Below, one piece after another: positions 55,482-62,827 of a DNA stretch of 64,000 nt. Each line of letters opens with the position of its first letter. Within the stretch, counting starts at the first letter, position 1. Both the position numbers and the translations under genes were made by a program. The DNA is from an uncultured Ruminococcus sp. (GTDB lineage: Bacteria; Bacillota; Clostridia; Oscillospirales; Ruminococcaceae), in assembly GCA_902780505.1 (NCBI GenBank), contig CACZFN010000002.1, positions 1 through 64,000 of the forward strand, written 5' to 3'. Below the pieces are notes generated by a model. The model was not told where the DNA came from. It did not search any database and saw only the letters and a list, made by a program, of their open reading frames with translations.

Positions 55482-55760
55482 TTACTTCTTGTCAACGAGC
55501 TCTTTAAGACCTCTGCCGGCCTTGAAAGCAGGAACCTTCTTAGCAGGAACATCAATAGGCTGCTTTGTAGCAGGGTTGATGGACTTCTTTGCAGCTCTGT
55601 CACGAACCTCAAATGTACCAAAACCTACTAAGGAAACCTTTTCACCCTTTGCAAGTGACTGTGAGATAGCGTCGATAACTGTGCTGAGAGCCTTGTTTGC
55701 TTCAGTCTTTGTATAACCGCCATTCTCAGCGATAAGTGCAACTAAATCTGACTTTTTCAT
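55482..55760 (-). CDS. hup: HU-family DNA-binding protein
   Basis: 92 residues; the ATG at 55760 is 9 nt behind GGAGG, better than the TTG three codons upstream. Starts MKKSDLVALIAENGGYTKTE, carries the family signature VSLVGFGTFEVRDRAAKKSI, and the DNA-clasping arm NPATKQPIDVPAKKVPAF with the intercalating Pro. The normal length is about 90. Nucleoid protein that bends DNA; first gene of an operon with the H1-like gene. Confidence 0.98.
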   Translation of the reverse strand: MKKSDLVALIAENGGYTKTEANKALSTVIDAISQSLAKGEKVSLVGFGTFEVRDRAAKKSINPATKQPIDVPAKKVPAFKAGRGLKELVDKK

Positions 55761-55794
55761 CTTGAACAACCTCCATAATTTTTATTCTGATGTT

Positions 55795-55823
55795 ATTATA
55801 GCCCATTTTACGCCGTTTGTCAA
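55795..55823 (-). promoter_or_regulatory. Promoter of hup
   Basis: On the minus strand, TTGACA (55818-55823) and TATAAT (55795-55800), 17-nt spacer; a full consensus, fitting a highly expressed gene. The rest of 55824-56029 has no gene, only a small ATCATAC/GTATGAT hairpin near 55980 after the next gene's stop. Confidence 0.9.
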
Positions 55824-56029
55824 ATATTCTCGGAGGTTTTTTCAGCATTTTTTAAATATTTGTAACTTTACATAAAAGCTTCAAGGTTTTTGAATGCAGT
55901 ATTTGTATTTATTAACATAATATTTATCATAGTTTTCCCGTCATCATCACCAATCAACGCTTTTTAGGGCTTTTAGTGATATCATACAGGTATGATCGGG
56001 GACTGTCACTGTTTACAAAATATTTATAA

Positions 56030-56341
56030 TCACTGTCTTAAATTTGAATAATATGCTATAGCGTGTACAGGGGTGCCTTTTTCGTCAAAGCCTTTGATAA
56101 CTGCTCCGTTACCGCTTAGAAGCGCCGCGATAACCGCGCCGCCGGTAACGAGCCTGAGCGCTTCCTTTCCATTACACACTATAACGATATTATCATCTGT
56201 CACAGAGATAGCCCCCTGCCTGCCGAGCAGCTTTTCCTCTCCGCCTAAGCGCTGCACAACATAGGAGATAGCCTTTTTATCAAATACTTTAAGCTGTGAC
56301 AATGTCATAGTGTCCTTTTTCTTTTTTGAAAACAAGCCCAT
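56030..56341 (-). CDS. Small conserved protein of unknown function
   Basis: 103 residues behind GGGAGGTATGAA. Basic N-terminus (MGLFSKKKKDTMTL), then QLGAISVTDDNIVI-like beta strands: the real text is LLGRQGAISVTDDNIVIVC, followed by KEALRLVTGGAVIAALLSGN. It looks like a small beta-rich fold; no catalytic motif and no membrane helix. The ATG is one base after the maf stop, so the two are translationally coupled. Not recognised. Confidence 0.65.
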   Translation of the reverse strand: MGLFSKKKKDTMTLSQLKVFDKKAISYVVQRLGGEEKLLGRQGAISVTDDNIVIVCNGKEALRLVTGGAVIAALLSGNGAVIKGFDEKGTPVHAIAYYSNLRQ

Positions 56342-56342
56342 T

Positions 56343-56975
56343 TCATACCTCCCTTAAAAACGCATCAAGCAGCAGTGCAAGTTCCTCAACAGGCAGACCT
56401 ATAACGTTTGTAAGGCTTCCGCTCTCTATATGGGCTACAGAAGCATCAAGTTCCTGAATACCGTAAGCGCCTGCCTTATCAAGCGGGCTGCCTGTTTTTA
56501 TATAAGCGCTGATAAATTCATCATCAAGCTTTGAAAAGACAACAGGGGTTTCATCCGACGAGCTTTTCATTTTACCTTTACAGCACACTGCTATACCGCT
56601 TATAACGCTGTGAGTTCGCCCCGAAAGCGTTTTGAGCATACTTCCCGCATCCGCTTCATCAGTCGGCTTGCCGAGGATAGTATCATCGACTATGACCGTT
56701 GTATCGGAGCCTATAACCACTGCATCAGGGTAATGCAAAGCGACAGCCCTGCACTTTTCACGCGCAAGGTACTCACTTGCCATCTGAACAGGTATAATCT
56801 CCGGAACATTTTCATCGATATCCGCAGGCTTCACCTCAAAATCCCCGCAGAATAATGACAGAAGTTCCTTTCTCCGCGGTGAAGCTGATGCAAGTATCAC
56901 CTGTTTATCCTCAAGGCTTTTCCTTACACGCCCAAGTGCATTTTGTATGTGTTTATCAAAACTGTATTTATTCAA
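56343..56975 (-). CDS. maf: Maf-like nucleotide pyrophosphatase
   Basis: 210 residues; the TTG start has a modest site (AAAGGAATG). House-cleaning enzyme that hydrolyses dTTP/UTP or modified nucleotides to monophosphates. Signature ILASASPRRKELLSLF near residue 28, GSDTTVIVDDTILGKPTDEA with the catalytic Asp, SGRTHSVISGIAVCC, and a late KAGAYGIQ. The N-terminal 20 residues are an extra helix compared with many homologues. Coupled to the downstream 103-residue gene. Confidence 0.93.
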   Translation of the reverse strand: MNKYSFDKHIQNALGRVRKSLEDKQVILASASPRRKELLSLFCGDFEVKPADIDENVPEIIPVQMASEYLAREKCRAVALHYPDAVVIGSDTTVIVDDTILGKPTDEADAGSMLKTLSGRTHSVISGIAVCCKGKMKSSSDETPVVFSKLDDEFISAYIKTGSPLDKAGAYGIQELDASVAHIESGSLTNVIGLPVEELALLLDAFLREV

Positions 56976-57000
56976 GCTTTTATCATTCCTTTAAAAAAAC

Positions 57001-57024
57001 GGGCAGCTGTCACAGCAGCCGCCC
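57001..57024 (-). terminator. Terminator of the SpoIID-like/zinc-ribbon operon
   Basis: Minus-strand stem GGGCGGCTG / CAGCTGCCC (one G-U), 6-nt loop, then GTTTTTTT. Confidence 0.9.
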
Positions 57025-57031
57025 ATAGTAT

Positions 57032-57880
57032 TTATTCGATAGGTGCGCCGCACTCCGAGCAGAAACGTGTTCCGACAGTTTCCTTATTGCCGCAGGCCGT
57101 ACAGAAGATAAACTGCGGTGCCGCAGCAGTATTCGGTACAGGGACAGGTGCGGGTGCCGGCTCAGGGATAGGCATAGGTTCAGGGATAACCGACTCGGGG
57201 ATAGGTGAAGGCTCGGGAATAGTCATAGGCTCGGGCGGGATATACTCTGGTATCGGCTTTAGCTCGGGCACTGCGGTTTCCTCGGCTTTTTCTTTCTCAA
57301 CAGGTTCCGGGATGACTATCGGCTCGGGATCGGGTTTTTCCTCCGGAATCGGATCGGGAATAGTCACAGGCTGAAGCTGCGGTATAACAGGTTCAGGCTG
57401 CGGCACAGGTGCAACAGGCTGCGGGACGGGTGCTGCCGGCGTTACAGGCTGCGGCATAGGCACAGGCTGCGGCTGAACATACTGCTGCGGCTGTACAGGC
57501 GCAGGAGAAGGAACAGGTGCCCCCCAACCACCACCCGCTGCGGGTGCGGCAGGTGCAGGCTGTGCTGCAACAGGCTGTTTGGTTCCGCAGTTAGGGCAGA
57601 ACGCAACATTTATACCTATCTGTGCACGACAGTTCACGCATTCTCTTATGCCCTTTAACTGGTTGATCTGTTTATTCATCACCTGAAGCTGTGCAAGCAT
57701 AGAATCTATCTCACCTGCAAGTCTTTTAACGTCGGCATCGTTGATATTATCAATATATTTAAGCTTCACGATCCTTCCTATATCCGTATACTTCTGATTG
57801 ATCACAGCAAGATTCTGATTGATCTGCTTGTTAAGCTGACTGATCTGTGATGAATTCGGGTTTGAACTAAAAAAAGCCAT
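57032..57880 (-). CDS. Zinc-ribbon protein with coiled coil and Pro-rich linker
   Basis: 282 residues behind TTAGGAGGAATACATA. Residues 10-75 are a predicted coiled coil (SQISQLNKQINQNLAVINQK). A Cys4 zinc ribbon CVNC...CPNCG (about 80-100) follows, then about 150 residues of Pro/Val/Glu-rich sequence with PIPEP-type repeats, and a second Cys4 ribbon CTACG...CSECG at the end. No signal peptide. Such double-ribbon proteins are common in Firmicutes with unknown roles, probably protein-protein scaffolds. It is 34 nt after the SpoIID-like gene and probably co-transcribed. Confidence 0.8.
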   Translation of the reverse strand: MAFFSSNPNSSQISQLNKQINQNLAVINQKYTDIGRIVKLKYIDNINDADVKRLAGEIDSMLAQLQVMNKQINQLKGIRECVNCRAQIGINVAFCPNCGTKQPVAAQPAPAAPAAGGGWGAPVPSPAPVQPQQYVQPQPVPMPQPVTPAAPVPQPVAPVPQPEPVIPQLQPVTIPDPIPEEKPDPEPIVIPEPVEKEKAEETAVPELKPIPEYIPPEPMTIPEPSPIPESVIPEPMPIPEPAPAPVPVPNTAAAPQFIFCTACGNKETVGTRFCSECGAPIE

Positions 57881-57914
57881 TATGTATTCCTCCTAATAAT
57901 AAATATGGGAAAAT

Positions 57915-59489
57915 TCATTCTTGTATGCTGCCGTCCACGGGCTGAGCGTTATCGCTGACTTCATCAGCGGCATCACTCTCCTGCGGCAGCGGTTCAGCTT
58001 CGGGTATTGTTGTCGTCGTCACCTGTTCTTCGGCAGGCTCCTCATCGGGTTCTGCCTGCTGTGTGGTTGTCTGCTCGGGTGCAGGCTCCTCCTCCACAGG
58101 TTCAGTTGTTACAGGCTCGTCACTCTGCTCAGGCTGTGCATCAACAGGTTCAGCCGCGGGCTGTTCTGACTGTGCAGCGCTTTCTGAAGCCGGTTCTGTT
58201 TCCGGCGCTTTACCTGCCTGTTCGGCTTCCTTTTTAAGCTGTTCTTCTGTCATAGCTGCACGCTCTACAGCCTTACTGTTCACATCTGACACAGCAAGTG
58301 TCGTACCTGTATAGTAATGTCTTAATATCTGATCATACGTATAGCCCGCATCTGCGTAGTAGCAGGCACCCCACTGCGACATACCCACGCCGTGTCCCCA
58401 GCCGAATGTTTTGAAAATGAACACGCCGTCCTTATATGATATCTCAAATGCCGTAGATTTAAGGTTTGAAGCGCCGAGTATCTTACTTCGCATAAGTGCG
58501 CCAGTAACACGGGTACTGCTGCCATTTACCGATATATACTGCTTGCCGTCAAGCTTCATCAGGTCAACATACCTGCCGCTGAACACACTTTCTATCTCAA
58601 ACCAGTTTTTAGGGTTATCGGAAAGCTTCAGCCCCGTATTGCCCTCTATGATCTTTTTAAGTTCTTCCTTTGTAAAGCGTTTTTCAACGCCGAAGTTCGG
58701 ATCTTTATAATCATACTCGCTTATTACCGCCTTTAGATAAGGCAAAGATCCGCCCCATATTTTCTCACTCGGTGCAGACGCACCTGCGCTTGACGCGGAA
58801 TACACCGCATCGATTATAGCCCCGTTATAGTAAACGCAAACGCCCTCGACAGCGCTCACACAGTTATTTATCTTTGAAGAATACCCCGGATTCAGCCCGA
58901 CTGACGGGATATATCCATGGGCGTCATTATACCTTAAAAACGTATATGCCGCAACAGCCTGTGCCTTTATAGCCTCACTGTTCCAGGAACCGCCGACTTC
59001 GTTATTGACTATCTGGCAGATCATTTCGTGGCCGCTTAATGTTACGTGCCTGCCTGAGCGTTCATCATAAACTGTATAATACTCCCCCGCTATACTTCTT
59101 GTGCCGACATTTACAGGCGTACTCCTTTCGGGGTGAAGCACCGCAGATCTGTCAGCAGGTATTTTCACAGTAAAGTCATTGACAGTTTCCTCTTCAGCTT
59201 CGCTTTTTTTAAGAGTGACCGTCTTCTGTCCGGGCTCGACGAACTGCATATCATATTCCTCTATACCCGCCTTTTTAAAGGTGATAAAGCTATCCACTTC
59301 TTCAAAAATATCCTCTGCTTCGACAGCCTCCTCAGGTACAGCCGCATCTTTTATTTCCTGCGGCACCGCAGATGTTTTATCGGCAGCGGCAGTTATACCT
59401 ATCACAGATGCGCCTATCACAGCCGATGCCGCAAGGCAGACCAGCGCTGCATTTTTATTCCTGATCATTGCTATGTTTCGTAAATTCAT
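57915..59489 (-). CDS. SpoIID/LytB-domain wall enzyme
   Basis: 524 residues. N-terminal signal anchor (about 12-34). A juxtamembrane motif ITFKKAGIEEYDMQFV (about 68-84) is shared with the SleB-like protein next door. The SpoIID domain (about 135-405) has YYTVYDERSGRHVTLSGHEM, the catalytic-Glu region NNEVGGSWNSEAIKAQAVAAY, and GWGHGVGMSQWGACYYADAG. SpoIID is a lytic transglycosylase acting on peptide-stripped glycan. The C-terminal 110 residues are an acidic Pro/Glu/Thr-rich tail with no fold. In non-sporulating relatives such proteins remodel the vegetative wall; the window does not decide which applies. Confidence 0.88.
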   Translation of the reverse strand: MNLRNIAMIRNKNAALVCLAASAVIGASVIGITAAADKTSAVPQEIKDAAVPEEAVEAEDIFEEVDSFITFKKAGIEEYDMQFVEPGQKTVTLKKSEAEEETVNDFTVKIPADRSAVLHPERSTPVNVGTRSIAGEYYTVYDERSGRHVTLSGHEMICQIVNNEVGGSWNSEAIKAQAVAAYTFLRYNDAHGYIPSVGLNPGYSSKINNCVSAVEGVCVYYNGAIIDAVYSASSAGASAPSEKIWGGSLPYLKAVISEYDYKDPNFGVEKRFTKEELKKIIEGNTGLKLSDNPKNWFEIESVFSGRYVDLMKLDGKQYISVNGSSTRVTGALMRSKILGASNLKSTAFEISYKDGVFIFKTFGWGHGVGMSQWGACYYADAGYTYDQILRHYYTGTTLAVSDVNSKAVERAAMTEEQLKKEAEQAGKAPETEPASESAAQSEQPAAEPVDAQPEQSDEPVTTEPVEEEPAPEQTTTQQAEPDEEPAEEQVTTTTIPEAEPLPQESDAADEVSDNAQPVDGSIQE

Positions 59490-59528
59490 AAAACAAATTT
59501 CACTCCAAAAAACAATTATCCAAAATAT

Positions 59529-59556
59529 ATTTTACCATACAAGAAAAAAAAGTCAA
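59529..59556 (-). promoter_or_regulatory. Promoter of the SpoIID-like gene, overlapping a terminator
   Basis: On the minus strand, TTGACT (59551-59556) and TAAAAT (59529-59534), 16-nt spacer. The -35 lies inside the distal arm of the upstream gene's terminator. Confidence 0.65.
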
Positions 59557-59585
59557 GACATACACAAAATACGTCCTGACTTTTT
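59547..59585 (-). terminator. Terminator of the SleB-like gene
   Basis: 16-bp stem with two G-U pairs, AAAAAGTCAGGACGTA / TATGTCTTGACTTTTT on the minus strand, followed by further T residues. It overlaps the next promoter. Confidence 0.85.
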
Positions 59586-59627
59586 GTTGATTTTCACAAA
59601 TAATATTACTGCTTTTTGTACAGCTTG

Positions 59628-60761
59628 TTACTTAAAGTACCTCTGGCCATCAAGTTCAAGGCAGAATGTAAGGGATTCAAACCAAGCTGCAACGCTTCCG
59701 CTGCAATACTTAGGTGCGTAGTAATAGACAGCACCGTTTGAATTATCCTCACCCTGAAGTGCCCTGAGCGCACAATCCCTTGTATTCTGGGAAGGCACCT
59801 TTGAGCCGTCATAGTAGCCATAGATAGCTGTAAACTGGTTAGGCGCCGTAAGGACAGCCTTTATAGACTTACCGAACCTGCCGTCTTTCACCCTGTTGAT
59901 AACAACGTTTGCAACAGCGATCTTACTTGCTTCCGAACAGTTGCCGACCTCACCCTGAAGAACATAGCAGAGCATTTCATATTCTTCATCAGTATAGCTT
60001 ATAACAGAAGATGTCTTCTTAGCAGCAGCAGTAGTAGTTGTTGCCACGGGAGCCTGAGCCTTTGCCTTTGTAGTTGTCACAGCTGCCTTTGTAGTTGTGG
60101 CTGCGGGCTTCTTTGTCGATACATATTCAGCGCTTACATAGCCTGTCTTATCACCGTACTTTACCTGATACCAGCCGTCAGCCTTGCCTGTAGCCGTTAC
60201 AGCCGTACCCTCTGACAAAGTACCGAGCTTATCATATGTAGTACCTGCGCCTGCCCTTACATTAAGTGCAGCAGTTGCATAAAGTGTAGTGTCGCTTATC
60301 TTTTCAACGCTGACCTTCTTTGTTGTTGCCGCCTTAGTTGCAGCGGCTGTTTTTGTTGTGGTCTTAGCCTTTGCAGCTGTTGTCTGCTCAGCTGCCTTAG
60401 TTGTCGTCTTAGCAGTGGTAGTAGTTGTTGCTTTGGTGGTTTTCTTTGCAGCGGCGGTTTCACTTGTTACCTCTGCAAAATCGTAATCCTCAACGCCCGC
60501 CTTCCACCATGTGATGGTTTCGGAGATCTCCACTTCTTCATCATCTTCAGGTGCAGCTGTTGTAACAACTGCCGAAGTGGTTGTAACTGAAAGGTCATCG
60601 CCATCTGTCTTTATTCTCGATCCGTCCTTAGTAAAGCCGTATACAGCCACCGCACCGACAGCGGCTACTGTAAGTACAAGCCCGAAGGAAGCACCGATCT
60701 TCTTTACAGAAACGGTTCTGACCTTGGCCTTGACGCCCTCCGAAGAATTTGTCTGCTTCAT
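59628..60761 (-). CDS. SleB-like cell-wall hydrolase with SH3 domain
   Basis: 377 residues; ATG at 60761. Signal anchor about 22-42 (IGASFGLVLTVAAVGAVAVY). A motif ITWWKAGVEDYDFAEV (about 81-96) matches the SpoIID-like neighbour. Thr/Ala/Lys-rich linkers flank an SH3_3 domain (about 157-220, ALNVRAGAGTTYDKLG) that binds peptidoglycan. The C-terminal Hydrolase_2/SleB domain (about 260-377) has the catalytic-Glu segment CYVLQGEVGNCSEASKIAVA and NVVINRVKDGRFGKSIKAVL. SleB-type enzymes are lytic transglycosylases of spore cortex or vegetative wall. Downstream of the sortase gene on the same strand. Confidence 0.9.
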   Translation of the reverse strand: MKQTNSSEGVKAKVRTVSVKKIGASFGLVLTVAAVGAVAVYGFTKDGSRIKTDGDDLSVTTTSAVVTTAAPEDDEEVEISETITWWKAGVEDYDFAEVTSETAAAKKTTKATTTTTAKTTTKAAEQTTAAKAKTTTKTAAATKAATTKKVSVEKISDTTLYATAALNVRAGAGTTYDKLGTLSEGTAVTATGKADGWYQVKYGDKTGYVSAEYVSTKKPAATTTKAAVTTTKAKAQAPVATTTTAAAKKTSSVISYTDEEYEMLCYVLQGEVGNCSEASKIAVANVVINRVKDGRFGKSIKAVLTAPNQFTAIYGYYDGSKVPSQNTRDCALRALQGEDNSNGAVYYYAPKYCSGSVAAWFESLTFCLELDGQRYFK

Positions 60762-60782
60762 TTTAATCACTTTCACCTTTCC

Positions 60783-60803
60783 GATAAGGCGTTACACCTT
60801 ACC
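60783..60803 (-). other. Hairpin before the SleB-like gene
   Basis: Minus-strand stem GGTAAGGTG / CGCCTTATC (9 bp, two G-U) with a TAA loop, ending just before the ribosome-binding site. A second pairing, CTTGCC/GGCAAG, lies upstream (near 60804-60835). Neither has a T-tract, so the sortase and SleB-like genes are probably on one transcript with a structured junction. Confidence 0.4.
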
Positions 60804-60842
60804 TTGCCTGCCAACCGTGAGCTTTGTCGGCAAGAGTTATTA

Positions 60843-61943
60843 TCACGAGCCCACTATGACTTTATTATTGCCGTAGCGATCTCTCCACGCTTTGAAGAAA
60901 TAGATATCCTTATCCGCCTTATCCTTATAGGACTTGACGATCTCCTCAAAGTTATCCTTTGCTGTAAGCTTTTTAGCTACCACTACCCACCTTGCGTTGT
61001 CCATTTCGTAAGAGCAGGTAGAGAGTGTGATGTAATCATCATCCTCGTTCAGATTCACACTTGACGATATCCACGAACACTTTTCAACATTCGTCTTCCA
61101 TGTTTCAAAGCTGTAATGGCCGTCTGATGCGAAGTTGCTGTAATTCCAAAAATCAAAGACGCTTGCACGGTCGTCCATACTTTTATCACCAACACCCACA
61201 AAAGTCGCAACTATCACATACTTCTGGTTCTTTTCATAGATAGTGTTGAATTCGATTATAGGATTCTGACTTATATAATCCGCACCGCGTTTGAGTCGTA
61301 TAGCACCTGCAAACTGTGTGCCCGCCATCATATTGTGCCCATAGATAATGACATTGTCCGCCTGTGAATCAAGCGTTATGGGAACATGGCTGTCAGCATA
61401 TATACTGCCCGAATCCGTGACCAGGCCGTCGATATTATGATGCAGATAATACTCGTTATTTGATTCATGCTGCAAAACCGGGTAATTGATTATCGCATTG
61501 CCATCGCCGTCCGTTATAAGCGGGATCTTTATCCAGCCCCTTACATCGGGGTTCCTTTCCAGAAGCGGCAGCGCCCAGTCCTGAAGTTCCCTCGGTTCAA
61601 CAGTAATAACAGGGTTTTCTATCTTGGTTATCTTGCCGTTCTTATCGGTGGTATCAACAGTATCCGTACTGCCTGAAACCCCCGAATTCCCCGTATCGCC
61701 GAAATCCGGTTCTAATGACTGGATATCCTCAAAATAGCTTAGTTCCTGTTTATCAGCCCTGAGGTAATCCGCCAATGAATCAAGCGAAACCGCAAATATT
61801 GCGATAGAAGCCACGAACATCAGCTTTCTGAAAACTTCGGAAACACCGTCGCCCTTCCACGGTACAAAATACTTTATAACACGAAGAAAGAAGTTTTCAC
61901 TGCTTTTAACGTGTATACCGTTTACTTCATTTGCCATAGACAT
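60843..61943 (-). CDS. srtB: Class B sortase
   Basis: 366 residues behind GAGGCGTGAAAA. Membrane helix near 41-60 (LMFVASIAIFAVSLDSLADY), a linker, then the sortase domain: GWIKIPLITDGDGNAIINYP, catalytic His in VIIYGHNMMAGTQF (about 203), catalytic Cys in ITLSTCSYEM (about 308) and Arg in NARWVVVAKKL (about 317). The long insert before TLSTC is typical of class B. These transpeptidases attach surface proteins to the wall, often haem- or pilus-related; no substrate with a sorting motif is visible in the window. It starts 3 nt after the cinA stop. Confidence 0.93.
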   Translation of the reverse strand: MSMANEVNGIHVKSSENFFLRVIKYFVPWKGDGVSEVFRKLMFVASIAIFAVSLDSLADYLRADKQELSYFEDIQSLEPDFGDTGNSGVSGSTDTVDTTDKNGKITKIENPVITVEPRELQDWALPLLERNPDVRGWIKIPLITDGDGNAIINYPVLQHESNNEYYLHHNIDGLVTDSGSIYADSHVPITLDSQADNVIIYGHNMMAGTQFAGAIRLKRGADYISQNPIIEFNTIYEKNQKYVIVATFVGVGDKSMDDRASVFDFWNYSNFASDGHYSFETWKTNVEKCSWISSSVNLNEDDDYITLSTCSYEMDNARWVVVAKKLTAKDNFEEIVKSYKDKADKDIYFFKAWRDRYGNNKVIVGS

Positions 61944-61946
61944 TTT

Positions 61947-62486
61947 TCACGCCTCACTCTCGTTAATCAGTTCAAGCAGCATTTCAAGTGACTTCTGAGC
62001 TGCCAGCGTTCGGACGCTTTCTCTGTCTAATCTTTCATATTCCTTATAAAGTCTGAGATCCCTGACCTTTTCCATATCCCGGAACCTTACCGACACATAA
62101 ACTGTGCCGACAGGCTTTTCATCGCTTCCGCCCGATGGGCCTGCGATACCTGTTATACCGACAGAAGCATCGGTACCCATAAGCTCCATAACGCCCTGTG
62201 ACATCTGTGATGCCACCTGCGGGGAATACACGGAAAACTCACTTAATGTCTGTGCCTTAACGCCGAGCACCCTTTGCTTTATCTCCTCACTATACGAGCA
62301 GACACCGCCCTTATATATTTCAGATGCCCCGGAAACCGCCGTAATACGCTCACTGAGCATTCCTCCGGTACAGCTTTCAGCCACAGACAAGGTCAGACCT
62401 TTTCCTTTCATATATTTTACTACACGTTGTGTTACCATGTCAAGGGTTTTTGTTACCACTTTGTAAGGCTTAGCAAATTCGCACAT
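61947..62486 (-). CDS. CinA C-terminal domain protein (nicotinamide-nucleotide amidase)
   Basis: 179 residues behind GAAAGGAGCGGAAAATA. Only the deamidase domain is present, without the N-terminal pyrophosphatase part found in full CinA; this stand-alone form (PncC-like) is common. Motifs are LSVAESCTGGMLSERIT with the catalytic Ser, YKGGVCSYSEEIK, GITGIAGPSGGSDEKPVGTV. Converts NMN to nicotinate mononucleotide in NAD recycling. Heads the cinA-sortase-SleB transcript. I see no clear promoter or gene in 62487-62683. Confidence 0.93.
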   Translation of the reverse strand: MCEFAKPYKVVTKTLDMVTQRVVKYMKGKGLTLSVAESCTGGMLSERITAVSGASEIYKGGVCSYSEEIKQRVLGVKAQTLSEFSVYSPQVASQMSQGVMELMGTDASVGITGIAGPSGGSDEKPVGTVYVSVRFRDMEKVRDLRLYKEYERLDRESVRTLAAQKSLEMLLELINESEA

Positions 62487-62683
62487 TATTTTCCGCTCCT
62501 TTCAAGCAATTTTGCACATATATTTCAATACATTTTTGTACGTTTTATTAACTCGACATTTTTCTCAAACAATTATTTTGACAAAAATCAACCACCCGAT
62601 TTACAAAACCGTTACGGCTGTAAATGGTTTGTATTCATATTTTATTTACTTATCAAGCGCCTGCATCCGGCTCTGTATTTCAC

Positions 62684-62710
62684 ACAAAAGCCCGATATAA
62701 TCGGGCTTTT
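62684..62710 (-). terminator. Terminator of thiI
   Basis: Perfect 12-bp stem CAAAAGCCCGAT / ATCGGGCTTTTG with a 3-nt loop, about 120 nt past the thiI stop on the minus strand. Both flanks have short T-runs only (TTTTG), so termination may lean on the stem's own T-stretch. Confidence 0.75.
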
Positions 62711-62827
62711 GTTTCATATTATCGCATACAGACATCAGTACGTTTTTTTACTCTTTGCCGTTTTTGCTGTTTAAATTCGGTTACATTTTTTACCGCTTTG
62801 TAACTTTTGAAAGCCTCGTCAGGTCAT

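Noticed and set aside
60777-60842. Riboswitch (c-di-AMP or c-di-GMP type) upstream of the SleB-like gene
   Set aside because: The region is only about 66 nt, and I do not see the conserved cores of those classes; recorded only as hairpins.
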